Source: Ascidia mentula
Lineage: Eukaryota > Chordata > Ascidiacea > Phlebobranchia > Ascidiidae
DNA: 64,000 bases
Direction of reading: 5' to 3'
NCBI GenBank assembly: GCA_947561715.1
Contig: OX387203.1
Span: 4,154,001 to 4,218,000, forward strand
The notes beneath the pieces were generated by a model. It did no database searches. It saw only the letters and a program-made list of their open reading frames with translations, and was not told where the DNA came from. Positions 12,401-25,725 of the stretch are shown here, in pieces. How positions within the stretch are numbered: position 1 is the first letter of the stretch; every line of letters starts with the position of its first letter. The position numbers and the translations under genes are program-made.

Positions 12401-15400
12401 GCGTAGAAAAGGGTTAGGGCCAACATTAAATTGCAAATTGGATGAGGTTTTTGTGATTCATTTTTTCGCAAAACCATCTTACATTTTTTTGCAGCCAATT
12501 TAGCTAAAATAATGACTAATCGGGGGCCTAAAAGACCCCTAGGTGGTGCTTTAAGCAACTATCTTGCAACTAATTTTCACCTTACTGCATAGCCAAGAGG
12601 CGGGCCTAACATAAAATCACAAATTAAGGTATACTTCTGTGATTCAATTTTGAGCTACATCCCCTTGAACATTTTGGTGGTTTTTCAACTAAACTTTTCA
12701 CAGCACCCTGCACCAAACGTCTGACTGACTGAGAAGAGCAAAAAATGCACTAAAACTGCACTAAACACGCTGAAAATCGCCCTGGCTACACCACGTGACT
12801 TCTTGCTCATTCAACCAGAAAATTGACCCCAACGCATCACCGGTTGCCTTGTGACGGAACTGAGACTATCTATGACGCAGGAGTACAAGACGGGCATTCC
12901 CCGCGGGCAAAACTATTTTAATATAATTACTGATATGCGGTCTTAAATAGTGGCGCACCCGCCCAGAATCGCAATTGTTCTGTGAAGTCCAATACATGAG
13001 CCATTCAACTATTACATTGTGAAGTTTCACACCTGTTTGATCATCGGATCCAGAGTTGTAGTTGTTTTACTAACATCACTAGACAACAGAAAATGGCCTT
13101 GTCAACAGAGTTACCGCCAAGACAACTGTTAGGCAGAGGATGATGCTTCAAGCCCCAAACTGGTCACATGGAATGGAACCAAATATCACGAGGCAGTCAT
13201 GCAACAATTATCTGCATGTCCAATACTTAATTACATGACACAGGTGTTAATTAATCAACATCCAAAGGCCAATTAGGGGGCATGCATTGTGGCAGGAAAT
13301 TATGAACATTTCAACACCATGAAAATTACATGAGAATTGTGTTATTAACTTGCATACAAGACCATGCAATGCATTTATTTGCTTAAAATCAATTGATAAA
13401 CCAAACTAGGAGCTACTTTATTGGTAAAATAGTAGCACATACCCAGAATATGTTGAAAATTGCTTCGGTTTCAATGGCGTGAGCAGTGAATCTGTTCGGA
13501 TGAAGCACCATTCATATGGTGATGGACCACTTCTCTCTGGGGTAATAAATATAGCTCAGAGTTAAATAAGTAATTTAGTTAATTAATTATGACCACATAA
13601 AGTGTAGTAACATTTGATTTGAGCAATTGCAAGCGTTATTATTAAGCCAAATTGATATTGGGAAAAAGACAGCTTATGCAAAAATGCCATGATAAATGAA
13701 GAAAAATCATCAAAGCTCTGTGGTATAATCAACCCGGAATGTGTTGTGGACCGTTCATGCATAGAATTCATGCTCTTAAACCAATTTTTTGGGCCATTTA
13801 AATGCCTGTGATTGAAGAACTGGCCACACATATTCATGCACATAAAGCACTGGAAAAATGTTTTTTTGTCACTAGGTGGCAATAAGTGACTGGAGATGCT
13901 TGAAAACCATTCCATGTTCCTCGAAATACATAAATTTACAAATTTAAGCTTAAATTTGACACACATTGCGCAGTTTACAAAATGGCTAATTTCCCTTAAG
14001 GCCGCATATCAGTATTAAATCCCAAAAATCTAGTTTTGAAGGCTATCACCATTAATACCCATACTGAGTGATTTGCTTTTTTGCCAACAACAATTCCTGT
14101 GGTCAGTGACCCATGAAGATCTACTGGTACTATTCATAGAGAAAAAAAATTGATTGCAGCTGCATCCGCCAAAACACAGCAAGGATCTGAGGAGCCTCCA
14201 GGAGGATCTTTTGTCCTATAGGATAGCAAAAACAGTCCCAGGGGGCAACCAAAGCAACTTTCCTGTGACAATTTTTTTTGCCATTGCGTAGAAAAGGGTT
14301 AGGGCCAACATTAAATTGCAAATTGGATGAGGTTTTTGTGATTCATTTTTTCGCAAAACCATCTTACATTTTTTTGCAGCCAATTTAGCTAAAATAATGA
14401 CTAATCGGGGGCCTAAAAGACCCCTAGGTGGTGCTTTAAGCAACTATCTTGCAACTAATTTTCACCTTACTGCATAGCCAAGAGGCGGGCCTAACATAAA
14501 ATCACAAATTAAGGTATACTTCTGTGATTCAATTTTGAGCTACATCCCCTTGAACATTTTGGTGGTTTTTCAACTAAACTTTTCACAGCACCCTGCACCA
14601 AACGTCTGACTGACTGAGAAGAGCAAAAAATGCACTAAAACTGCACTAAACACGCTGAAAATCGCCCTGGCTACACCACGTGACTTCTTGCTCATTCAAC
14701 CAGAAAATTGACCCCAACGCATCACCGGTTGCCTTGTGACGGAACTGAGACTATCTATGACGCAGGAGTACAAGACGGGCATTCCCCGCGGGCAAAACTA
14801 TTTTAATATAATTACTGATATGCGGTCTTAAATAGTGGCGCACCCGCCCAGAATCGCAATTGTTCTGTGAAGTCCAATACATGAGCCATTCAACTATTAC
14901 ATTGTGAAGTTTCACACCTGTTTGATCATCGGATCCAGAGTTGTAGTTGTTTTACTAACATCACTAGACAACAGAAAATGGCCTTGTCAACAGAGTTACC
15001 GCCAAGACAACTGTTAGGCAGAGGATGATGCTTCAAGCCCCAAACTGGTCACATGGAATGGAACCAAATATCACGAGGCAGTCATGCAACAATTATCTGC
15101 ATGTCCAATACTTAATTACATGACACAGGTGTTAATTAATCAACATCCAAAGGCCAATTAGGGGGCATGCATTGTGGCAGGAAATTATGAACATTTCAAC
15201 ACCATGAAAATTACATGAGAATTGTGTTATTAACTTGCATACAAGACCATGCAATGCATTTATTTGCTTAAAATCAATTGATAAACCAAACTAGGAGCTA
15301 CTTTATTGGTAAAATAGTAGCACATACCCAGAATATGTTGAAAATTGCTTCGGTTTCAATGGCGTGAGCAGTGAATCTGTTCGGATGAAGCACCATTCAT

Positions 15401-16716
15401 ATGGTGATGGACCACTTCTCTCTGGGGTAATAAATATAGCTCAGAGTTAAATAAGTAATTTAGTTAATTAATTATGACCACATAAAGTGTAGTAACATTT
15501 GATTTGAGCAATTGCAAGCGTTATTATTAAGCCAAATTGATATTGGGAAAAAGACAGCTTATGCAAAAATGCCATGATAAATGAAGAAAAATCATCAAAG
15601 CTCTGTGGTATAATCAACCCGGAATGTGTTGTGGACCGTTCATGCATAGAATTCATGCTCTTAAACCAATTTTTTGGGCCATTTAAATGCCTGTGATTGA
15701 AGAACTGGCCACACATATTCATGCACATAAAGCACTGGAAAAATGTTTTTTTGTCACTAGGTGGCAATAAGTGACTGGAGATGCTTGAAAACCATTCCAT
15801 GTTCCTCGAAATACATAAATTTACAAATTTAAGCTTAAATTTGACACACATTGCGCAGTTTACAAAATGGCTAATTTCCCTTAAGGCCGCATATCAGTAT
15901 TAAATCCCAAAAATCTAGTTTTGAAGGCTATCACCATTAATACCCATACTGAGTGATTTGCTTTTTTGCCAACAACAATTCCTGTGGTCAGTGACCCATG
16001 AAGATCTACTGGTACTATTCATAGAGAAAAAAAATTGATTGCAGCTGCATCCGCCAAAACACAGCAAGGATCTGAGGAGCCTCCAGGAGGATCTTTTGTC
16101 CTATAGGATAGCAAAAACAGTCCCAGGGGGCAACCAAAGCAACTTTCCTGTGACAATTTTTTTTGCCATTGCGTAGAAAAGGGTTAGGGCCAACATTAAA
16201 TTGCAAATTGGATGAGGTTTTTGTGATTCATTTTTTCGCAAAACCATCTTACATTTTTTTGCAGCCAATTTAGCTAAAATAATGACTAATCGGGGGCCTA
16301 AAAGACCCCTAGGTGGTGCTTTAAGCAACTATCTTGCAACTAATTTTCACCTTACTGCATAGCCAAGAGGCGGGCCTAACATAAAATCACAAATTAAGGT
16401 ATACTTCTGTGATTCAATTTTGAGCTACATCCCCTTGAACATTTTGGTGGTTTTTCAACTAAACTTTTCACAGCACCCTGCACCAAACGTCTGACTGACT
16501 GAGAAGAGCAAAAAATGCACTAAAACTGCACTAAACACGCTGAAAATCGCCCTGGCTACACCACGTGACTTCTTGCTCATTCAACCAGAAAATTGACCCC
16601 AACGCATCACCGGTTGCCTTGTGACGGAACTGAGACTATCTATGACGCAGGAGTACAAGACGGGCATTCCCCGCGGGCAAAACTATTTTAATATAATTAC
16701 TGATATGCGGTCTTAA

Positions 16717-17754
16717 GTTAGCACGTGAAACATGACCCCCACCTGGGATAAACCTCGGCGTCCTGTGGTAACCTTTTATCCGTTTTGGACAAACAAATAT
16801 TTTCGTTGGCGTTGTTCTCTGCAATAAGTAGCGACTGTAGAAGGAGGTAAGGATTTTCGTTCGCAAGATAAAATACCTTTAATTTCCAGCGCACGACCAA
16901 CATATGATTTTGCTTCGTTTTACAACATGGAAGCCACACTCACAAGATATAAAACTTGTCGCTTTATTCAATTGCACTGCTCAAAAGTTACAGGGGTTGG
17001 TGGAAATTGAATTACGTTGAAGCGCAGCCCAACAAACCAGCGGGTAGGAGAAAGAACTATCGACTGTGTGCATTGTATAGGAAAGCAGGTATTTGTACAG
17101 CAGTTGTCATGGAAACCGATTTAGACAGGTGATGACCGACCGGAAATTTTTGACTCCAAATTTCAATTTTGGACGGATAGGAAAAAATCTAAAACGTTGG
17201 TGCTTAGTGGCCATACACATAATACGTATGGCATAGAAGCACTAGTTCAAATAGCCAGCCTTGTAAATCGATGAAGAACATTATTTTGGAAGGATGAAAA
17301 AGCGCAATAAACAACGTTTGATTAATTTCAATACTTTTTGGTATAGTGTTGCTTACCGATACGTTCAAACGTTTTCTTTGGCAATAACAAAGTACGTTCA
17401 TCCTGGCTTGGTTATTACGTTGCATGACCATACGGGAATTACCCACAAATATGCCAAATTAAAACTTCACAACGATTGGAAAAGTAGCATGTACTGCTTA
17501 CGTGGTAAGAAATTGCGATCAACGAACAAACAAAGAAGGAAAATAGAAGGAAGAAACGAAACAAGATTTTGCAAATTACAAGTGAATGTGAGCCGGGATT
17601 GTGGGTCAATAAGATAGTAAGGCTTACTAGTACAACATCCTGGCGTCTTTGGCGAGCAACAATATATATATAGGGCAGTAACATAATATGCCTAGAGCCT
17701 AGATGATACGCGAGAATAACTTGAAAGGCGATACTTGGCAATACATGTAAAAGA
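16717..17754. other. 3' flank of PGM3, copy A
   Basis: Intergenic sequence downstream of the PGM3 stop, shared with B (25726-26738) and D (52265-53295). The only frame kept at equal length in A, B and D is a 73-codon one on the PGM3 strand (16718-16939 here). A plus-strand frame at 17294-17617 is similar in B but cut short by a small deletion in D, so it is not supported as a gene. Confidence 0.5.
16718..16939 (-). CDS. hypothetical 73-codon conserved frame
   Basis: The frame begins MWLPC and ends GSCFTC. It keeps start, stop and length in three diverged copies: here, 26517-26738 on plus in B, and 52265-52486 on minus in D, with scattered substitutions and no indels. It lies past the 3' end of PGM3 in the same orientation. 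No domain, signal peptide or splice context was recognised. It may be a small gene, an exon or chance. Confidence 0.25.
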   Translation of the reverse strand: MWLPCCKTKQNHMLVVRWKLKVFYLANENPYLLLQSLLIAENNANENICLSKTDKRLPQDAEVYPRWGSCFTC

Positions 17755-20700
17755 CTATGAACATTTTGGTTTTTCACCAGTACCACCTGCCATGTCGTAC
17801 ACAACGGAACAGACTTTTTCGGCCAATGCGTTTGCGTTCTCCTAAAAATAACGATGTTTTTATTGTTATGATATCGTCACAAAATGTACTGTGTTTTTGC
17901 CCACTTTGGCAATTTGTTGGTGACATAAGTCAACGAAGCACACAAAGAGCTATTTAGACCCTTTTTCAACAATATTACAGTCGGCGACAAAAATCGCCGA
18001 AAAGATTTCCATTGAAAAGTACATTGTAAATTTAAGATAAAAGTTGCAAGTGGTGGCGATTGTCTTCTACCAGTAAATTTTATATGAAGTTTCTTGTATT
18101 TAAAAAGAAAATTAAGAATGCCCGTGCAGACGAAAGCGATTTTTCTATGTATATAAAAAAAAAAGCATTTGACTTCAATCTGAAACGTTTTGTAGAAATA
18201 CCTGTGTGTCGCTCTCGGCATACACGCGTACAACATCTTCTGTTCCAGAAGGTCGAACGAACGATCTACCGCAAGCGTATTGCCCCACCAAGCGGTCGAC
18301 GGCATCCTGCAAGCCCTGCGGTTTGACGGTTCGTGTTTCCGCGTCTGTGGTTTCAATCACTGAACGGTCGGCAACCTGTGTATTGTAAAGGTATGAGCTC
18401 TGTTGCGTTCGAATGCTTTTTTGAGGATGTTTAACAGACGCCTGGTATAGTCAGTAACAAACTATTTGGTGGTCAATACTCCCAGACTTGTGCACACCTT
18501 GACTTTCATTTGTCTGTTTGGCAGTTCGTTGTACAACGCGCACCACTCTCTCACACTCCATTCCTTAGCATAGAGAATGGCTTCCACAGCGAGCATGTCT
18601 GCCATGGCATCACCGACTGTCTGTTTACATAGTATTATTTCATTAATCTCTAATCACGCCACAATCGGGTGAGTTTATGGAGATTTTAGTTGGTTCATAT
18701 CGTAAACTAAGGACAATGCACTAAGTTTCAGGTATGTACTCTACAGGCCTCTGAAGTATTTTTAAAAACCACAGTGCAATGTCGTTTTTACAAAAATGAC
18801 ACTGCAAATTATTTTACTATCCTTATTTCATATGTAAGGGCGAATCGGACCTTAAGTCATGAGTTGACAATCATGACTCATGAAATCATATAATATGCAG
18901 AGATAGAAGATTTGTACAAACTTTTGCAACTCTTGTACCTCATTAATAACCGACAGGAAAGTCTCCAAATCCTGAGCAGCAGAACCTTCGGCTGATCCAG
19001 CAACAGAAGCTTTCTCTTTTAACAGTTTTTTCCAAGAGTCCTTCACAGTAATCTATGCGAAATTCGAGATTTATACACAAAATATGAACGAATTGCTGAA
19101 AAAACTTATGCAGAAGAAAGGTAAAAACGACGACGAGTATACAAAGTTGACCCAGTGTTATAACAAACCCTGCAAAAACAAGTTTATTGCTTGAAAAACT
19201 GTATAATTGGCAATGCAGTGTATGGATTGTTACTGCGTCGTTCTCTATGCGTTGACAGTTACGTCACACACTGTCGAAAAGACTTTGAATCGATTCTGCA
19301 CATATTAAGGTTTGCATCTGTCCAAACTATCTCTCGTGTGATCGCACAGCACCTGTTGTTAATTTGGTTGCAAAGTAGGCTTTGTACGCACATTTGTTCT
19401 TAAAGTTTGTGCCAAAGTCGGAGAGCGAGGTTCTGGGTTTTGAGAAATGGGTGAAAAGATCTCAGTTTCCATAAGTTTGTACCGATGGCGGGGTTTCCCC
19501 GTAGTTTCGGCTTGTGTTATATCAAGCCAGACATCCAAATTAGTTCCACCTGTTCTTCGTTTGAAGTCGAATTTTAGTTGTAACGCAGTTGAATGACGCA
19601 AAACAACTGGTGAGCCGAACAACCCAGGACGCGAGAGCTTGGACAGGTACCAATGTACACATAACATGACAAACAGGCTCCCTTGACAATGGCACTTCAC
19701 TTCAGTCAAGAGTTTATGCAAGCAACACATCATTTTGTGGTTTCTTAATAGTTTGGTTTGGACTTGATGTTGCTGTGCTGAAGGCAATGGCTTGTTCAGT
19801 GCATCTAAGTCTACTGTTTATTGTATTGCTGTTGAGGGTTGAAGGTTCTTTGTTATTGCTTAAAATACACATTGTGACTACATACTTAGCATAAACATTT
19901 TTCTTAATTTTAGGCTAAACTAAAAGAAATATAACAGGATTGTTATATATAACAAACATTAATTTAACTGTTAAATACATTATCTGTTCCATTGCTTTGT
20001 CTAATAGAAGCAACAGATCCATAATATAATGATGCTTTGTCAACATTTGCACAAACTTACAGTGCCATGTCCGTTTGCTTCGAAGTACACACCGATGTCA
20101 AAATCTTGAGCTTTATGATGTAGGTGCTTAACTCCAGTTTTGACGCAGGCAACATCCACTTTTAAGGTGTCTTTCAGAAATTTGGTTGAGCTTCCGTTGG
20201 CATAAGCTGTTTGAACCACTCCAAGGCTGGCTTCAAGGTTTGACTGTAATCGAATAAAGAAATTGAACCAGATTGGCCCAATAAAAAGATTTTGAAGTAA
20301 ACATACAAGGCTCATGACAGTAAGCATGTTGCACTGGTGTTACAATTAAGATTCTAGAAACAAAATTGTGGTATTAAGGGCCAATTGCATTTATCCGATA
20401 AGTATTTTCAATTCCAACATTATGACAAATAGATCAAAAGGTTTGTACATAAAAATTTATTTTATGTTTGTTCAATCATTATGTACACATAAGTTCATTT
20501 TGTTGCATCTCCTTTTCTATACACTTTCCATAGCTTGTATATTTTGTTTTACACCACCTTGGTCAGAAGCTCTTTAATATAGAGGGCAAATAAGGATGCA
20601 ATTTTGTCTCCATCAAGCAAAATAAAGTTACAGTCACTGTCCAGGGTGTAGTATACAAGACGGTCTGCATCACCATCAAAGGAAGCATAGCGATGGTATG

Positions 20701-21967
20701 GCTCCATGTTGAGGCCTATGGAAAAAAGCATTGAACTTTCTGTTGACAACTGAATTAAAAACACACATTGCCAATACAAATACAAAAAGCCCAATGATAC
20801 CATTTTCACAATGCTAGATTCTAGATAAACAAATCACCAGTAAAACGGGAAAAAAAAATACTCATATTTAAAACAGTAGCACCTGACCTTATGGTTGTGG
20901 ATCACGATTCAACACTACCAGATTTTTGTTTATATAAAAGGCTTTTACAGTGAGCAACTTTGCCTATTTCTCAGATTCAACATTGACAATTTGACTCCTA
21001 AAGATGAGTCTAATTAGCTGAGGACTTTGCAACTAAACTACCTGCATGGTAATACATGCTTTGGGAAGAAATGTTTTAAAACCAAACTATTTTCCAAAAT
21101 GGATCAACTTTCATGATGGTGAAATTTCAAGGGTAGGTTTAGCGTGCAATGTTAGCAAAGGCATTTAAAAAAAAATACTATTTACCAACTGGTGCCTGTT
21201 GCTGTATCTTCACATAGTCTGCCCCACAGTCTTTATTCAGTTTTCCATTCCCCACTTCAGCATTGTTGTGTACAACCAAATTTATTGACCCACCAATATT
21301 TTCATATAATTTCTGTAGTTTTGGTGCTCCGACACCATTGGCACAATCCACAGTGACCATAGAACAATCTGATTTCTACAAAAAATGTCCAATAAACAAA
21401 TAAGGGCATAGCGAATTCTGTGAATATACTGGCTTGCAGTATAGTATAGGTTGTGCTTATTATTATTACTATTGGAAGATTATAATGTTTGAGCAAACCC
21501 AAAACTTATAATGAGAAATATATATGTGTATATTGTATGCAAACAGACATTAGTGTTCACTTGGTTTCAAAAAAATTTTATTTACATTACTGCTCTAAGT
21601 ACTCCAGAAACCCATGTAGAGTACATGTTATTTTTACAATCATAATTTTAAATTCATACACTTAACAGCAAATGGGCCAATTGATAAAAATAATGTCTAT
21701 CGGCCATATATGCTTACATTATATTTGTCTCTGTTATGTGTGTTCAATAAGTGAAAAGGAAATAACACATTATTAAACTTCCTCTGTGTACTCATAAACT
21801 GACTGTTTTGGCAACTGGATTTTACCTCCTTAACCAAAGCTTTGAAGGCATCAGCAAAGTCGTTGTAGTAACTTTCTTCAGTTACTTCAGTATTTCCAGT
21901 GTTATACATACATGTCACATAATGAAGCTGAGGTGTTGTAAGCAACCCAAAATCCTTTGTTGTTCCT
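17755..21967 (-). pseudogene. PGM3: PGM3 copy A, 5'-truncated (part of exon 3 to exon 10)
   Basis: Phosphoacetylglucosamine mutase copy with exons 10 (17755-17841), 9 (18202-18375), 8 (18498-18620), 7 (18939-19052), 6 (20061-20243), 5 (20558-20715), 4 (21186-21375) and the 3' part of 3 (21826-21967). All remaining frames and splice sites are intact, including the DGDADR metal loop (exon 5) and RPSGTE phosphate loop (exon 9). Homology with copy D stops abruptly inside exon 3 at 21967/21968, where a dispersed repeat begins. Exons 1 and 2, with the catalytic Ser motif TASHNPE, are missing, so it cannot make an active enzyme from this locus. Differences from D are mostly silent or single-residue (for example VGQ for VAQ in exon 9). 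Confidence 0.9.
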
Positions 21968-22230
21968 TATAATGTGACTCGGAACTGTGGTTTAAACACG
22001 ACATGCTCAAGATGCTGGTTTGTTGTCACAATTGTGTACGGGGGAAAACACACGGTGTGCGGAAACGCAAATATTATGCTCCCAGTGCTCCCAGTGCTAC
22101 CACCCACTGTATAAACGGCAACCTCATGTAAGTATCTTTCCTGGCAACGTTTGCAACCCACAGATGAATCTTCTGTATTGTTGGTGGTATACAGAACATA
22201 GATTGCGTTTTTTTCAGCATCAAAAGTAAC
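21968..22230. repeat. dispersed repeat at the A/B junction
   Basis: It resembles 48340-48590 in inverted orientation (shared stretches around GCGTTTCCGCACACCGTG and TCTGTGGGTTGCAAA). It begins exactly where PGM3 homology ends. A minus-strand frame of about 94 codons is open here but not in the other copy; it was not recognised. Probably a transposon fragment. Confidence 0.5.
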
Positions 22231-22238
22231 CAGAGGGA

Positions 22239-22617
22239 TGTTAGTTGACAAAAAAAAAATCGCCAGTTAACAAAAGTTTGAACGCGCGTGACTCGGCCGC
22301 CTTACGAGGTAGCGACTTGCTTTTTTCACACAAAGATAGATCACAGGCTGAACTTTCCAACAAAAGAAAAATCAAAAAAAAATTTGCATTAATATTCGAA
22401 TATGATTATGATATGTTTGCTATGTCATAACCACAAGTAAACATCGATTCCCGATGGAATCCTTAAGGGTAGATATTCTTTGGTGTCTGTACTATCTAAA
22501 AATAGTAAACGTTTTCGCGAGAAAAAACGCGCGCCCTCTCAAATTTGAAGAATATTAACCATAACCCCCACATTTTTCAACGCTCTGCGCTCGCCGCGAA
22601 AGGTAACAAAAAAAATC
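22239..22617. repeat. 357-bp repeat unit, single copy at the A/B junction
   Basis: One unit, closely similar to two tandem units at 48650-49374. It runs from about GTTGACAAAAAAAAAATCG through a GAACGCGCGTGACTCGG segment to CGCGAAAGGTAAC, then restarts the poly-A-rich edge. PGM3 exon-5 intron sequence begins right after it (TCAACAGAAAG), which makes 22617/22618 the breakpoint of copy B. Confidence 0.65.
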
Positions 22618-22650
22618 GTCAACAGAAAGTTCAATCGTTTTTTTCCATAG

Positions 22651-25600
22651 GTCTCAACATGGAGCCATACCACCGATATGCTTCCTTTGATGGTGATGCA
22701 GACCGTCTTGTATACTACACCCTGGACAGTGACTGTAACTTTATTTTGCTTGATGGAGACAAAATTGCATCCTTATTTGCCCTCTATATTAAAGAGCTTC
22801 TTACCAAGGTGATGTGAAACAAAATATACAAGCTATGGAAAGTGTATAGAGAAGGAGATGCAACAAAATGAACTTATGTGTACATAATGTGTGAACAACC
22901 ACAAAATGTTTTTGTGTACAAACCTTTTGGTTTATTTGTCATAATGTTGGAATTGAAAATCAGATAAATGCAATTGGACCTGAATACCACAATTTTGTTT
23001 CTAGAATATTAATTGTAACACCAGTGCAACATGCTTACTGTCATGAGCCTTGTATGTTCACTTTAAAATCTTTTTATTGGGCCAATCTGGTTCAATTTCT
23101 TTATTCGATTACAGTCAAACCTTGAAGCCAGCCTTGGAGTGGTTCAAACAGCTTATGCCAACGGAAGCTCAACCAAATTTCTGAAAGACACCTTAAAAGT
23201 GGATGTTGCCATCGTCAAAACTGGAGTTAAGCACCTACATCATAAAGCTTAAGATTTTGACATCGGTGTGTACTTCGAAGCAAACGGACATGGCACTGTA
23301 AGTTTGTGCAAATGTTGACAAAGCATTATTATATTATGGATCTGTTGCTTCTATTAGACAAAGCAATGGCACAGATAATGTATTTAACAGTTAAATTAAT
23401 GTTAGTTCTACATAACAATCCTGTTATATTTCTTTTAGTTTAGCCTAAAATTAAGAAAAATGTTTAAGCTAGGTATGTAGTCACAATGTGTATTTTAAGC
23501 AATAACAAAGAACCTAGAGCAACCCTCAACAGCAATACAATAAACAGCAGACTTAGATGCACTGAACAAGCCATTGCCTTCAGCACAGCAACATCAAGTC
23601 CAAACCAAACTATTAGGAAACCACAAAATGATGTGTTGCTTGCATAAACTCTTGACTGAAGTGAAGTGCCATTGTCAAGGGAGCCTGTTTGTCATGTTCT
23701 GTGTACATTGGTACCTGTCCAAGCTCTCGCGTCCTGGGTTGTTCGGCTCACCAGTTGTTTTGTGTCATTTAACTGTGTTGCAACAAAAATTCTACTTTAA
23801 ACGAAGAACAGGTGGAACTAACTTGGATGTCTGGCTTGATATAACCCAAGCCGAAACTACGGGGAAACCCCGCCATCGATAAAAACTTTTGGAAACTGAT
23901 TTCTTTTCACCCATTTCTCAAAACTCAAAATCGTTCTCCGACTTTAGCCCAAACATTTATAACAAATGTGCGTACAAAGCCTAATTTGCAACCAAATTAA
24001 CAACAGGTGCTGTGCGATCACACGAGACGTAGTTTGGACAGATGCAAACCTTACTATGTACAAAATCGATTCAAAGTCTTTTCGACAGTGTGTGACGTAA
24101 CTGTCAAGGCATAGAGAACGACGCAGTAACAATCCATACACTGCATCGACAATAACACAGTTTTTCAAGCAATAAACTTGTTTTTGCAGGTTTTGTTATA
24201 GCACTGGCTCAACTTTGTATGCTCGTCCTCGTTTTTACCTTCCTTCTGCCAAAGTTGTTTCAGCAATTCGTTTATATTTTGTGTATAAAGCTCGAATTTC
24301 GCATAGGTTACTGTGAAGGACTCTTGGAAAAAACTGTTAAAAGAGAAAGCTTCTGATGCTGGATCAGCTGAAGGTTCTGCTGCTCAGGATTTGGAGGCTT
24401 TTCTGTCAGTTATTAATGAGGTACAAGAGTAGCAAAAGTTTGTACAAATCTTCTATCTCTGCATATTATATGAATTCATAAGTCATGATTGTCAACTCAT
24501 GACTTAAGGTCCGATTCGCCCTTACATATGAAATAAGGATAGTAAAATAATTTGCAGTGTCATTTTTGGAAAAACGACATTGCACTGTGGTTTTTTAAAA
24601 TACTTCAGAGGCCTGTAGAGTACATACCTGAAACTTAGTGCATTGTCGTTAGTTTACGATATGAACCAACTAAAACCTCCATAAACTCACCCGATTGTGG
24701 CGTGATTAGAGATTAATGAGACAATACTATGTAAACAGACAGTCGGTGATGCCATGGCAGACATGCTCGCTGTGGAAGCCATTCTCTGTGCTAAGGAATG
24801 GAGTGTGAGAGAATGGTGCGCGTTGTACAACGAACTGCCAAACAGACAAATGAAAGTCAAGGTGTGCACAAGTCTGGGAGTATTGACCACCAAATAGTTT
24901 GTTACTGACTATACCAGGCGTCTGTTAAACATCCTCAAAAAGTATTCGAACGCAACAGAGCTCATACCTTTACAATACACAGGTTGCCGACCGTTCAGTG
25001 ATTGAAACCACAGACGCGGAAACACGAACCGTCAAACCGCAGGGCTTGCAGGATGCCGTCGACCGCTTGGTGGCGCAATACGCTTGCGGTAGATCGTTCG
25101 TTCGTCCTTCTGGAACAGAAGATGTTGTACGCGTGTATGCCGAGAGCGACACACAGGTATTTTTACAAAACGTTTTAGATTGAAGTCAATTGTTTCTTAT
25201 ATACATAGAAAAAATCGCTTTCGCCTGCACGGACATCCTTAATTTTCTTATTTAAATACAAGAAACCTCAAATAAAATTTACCGGTAGAAAGACAATGCT
25301 AACAGAAAGATAGATTCTGGCAAAATTGGAGAACCTGTTTAGTTTTCGTTGTTTTTTAGTAAATGCTTGGTTCAGATGTGGCCGCCCCTTTGCTTCCAAG
25401 TGCCAATTGTTTTTTCACTTTTAAATTAAATTCGCCACCACTTTCAACTTTTATTTTAAATTTACAATGTACTTTTCGATGGAAATCTTTTAGATTTTCG
25501 TCGCCGACTGTAATATTGTTTAAAAAGGGGTCTAAATAGCTCTTTTTGTGCTTCGACGACTTATGCCGCCAACAAATAGGCAAAAACACAGTACATTTTG

Positions 25601-25725
25601 TGACAATGTCATAACAATAAAATCATCGTTATTTTTAGGAGAACGCCAACGCATTGGCCGAAAAAGTCTGTTCCGTTGTGTACGATATGGCAGGTGGTAC
25701 TGGTGAAAAACCCAAATGTTCATAG
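22651..25725 (+). pseudogene. PGM3: PGM3 pseudogene, copy B (exons 5-10)
   Basis: Exons 5 (22651-22808), 6 (23115-23297), 7 (24307-24420), 8 (24739-24861), 9 (24983-25156) and 10 (25639-25725) of phosphoacetylglucosamine mutase, inverted relative to copies A and D. Exons 1-4 are absent and the copy begins at a repeat breakpoint in intron 4. Exon 6 has an in-frame TAA at 23250-23252 where D has CAA (Gln), so it is broken as well as truncated. Splice sites remain canonical and exon lengths equal those in D, so the copy is young. Confidence 0.9.

Larger units (their letters stand above)
4571..16716. mobile_element. tandem array of TTAA-flanked element: 7 elements, 6 spacers, period 1885 bp
   Basis: An 828-bp element occurs seven times (4575-5402 and every 1885 bp to 15885-16712), alternating with six 1049-bp spacers. 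Each element starts GGCCGCATATCAGTA and ends with the inverted TACTGATATGCGGTC, and each internal element and spacer edge is TTAA. The outer left edge is TTTA and the outer right edge TTAA. In copy D the corresponding site (about 52255-52265) reads straight through CTTTAGTTAGC, so the whole array behaves as an insertion. TTAA targets with short inverted termini suggest a piggyBac-like non-autonomous element, but no transposase was seen. The repeat units look identical throughout, implying very recent amplification or homogenisation, or an assembly artefact. Confidence 0.75.

Noticed and set aside
4705..16328. 63- and 75-codon minus-strand frames repeated in the 828-bp elements
   Set aside because: They overlap in different frames within a TIR element and show no domain; repetition only reflects the array.
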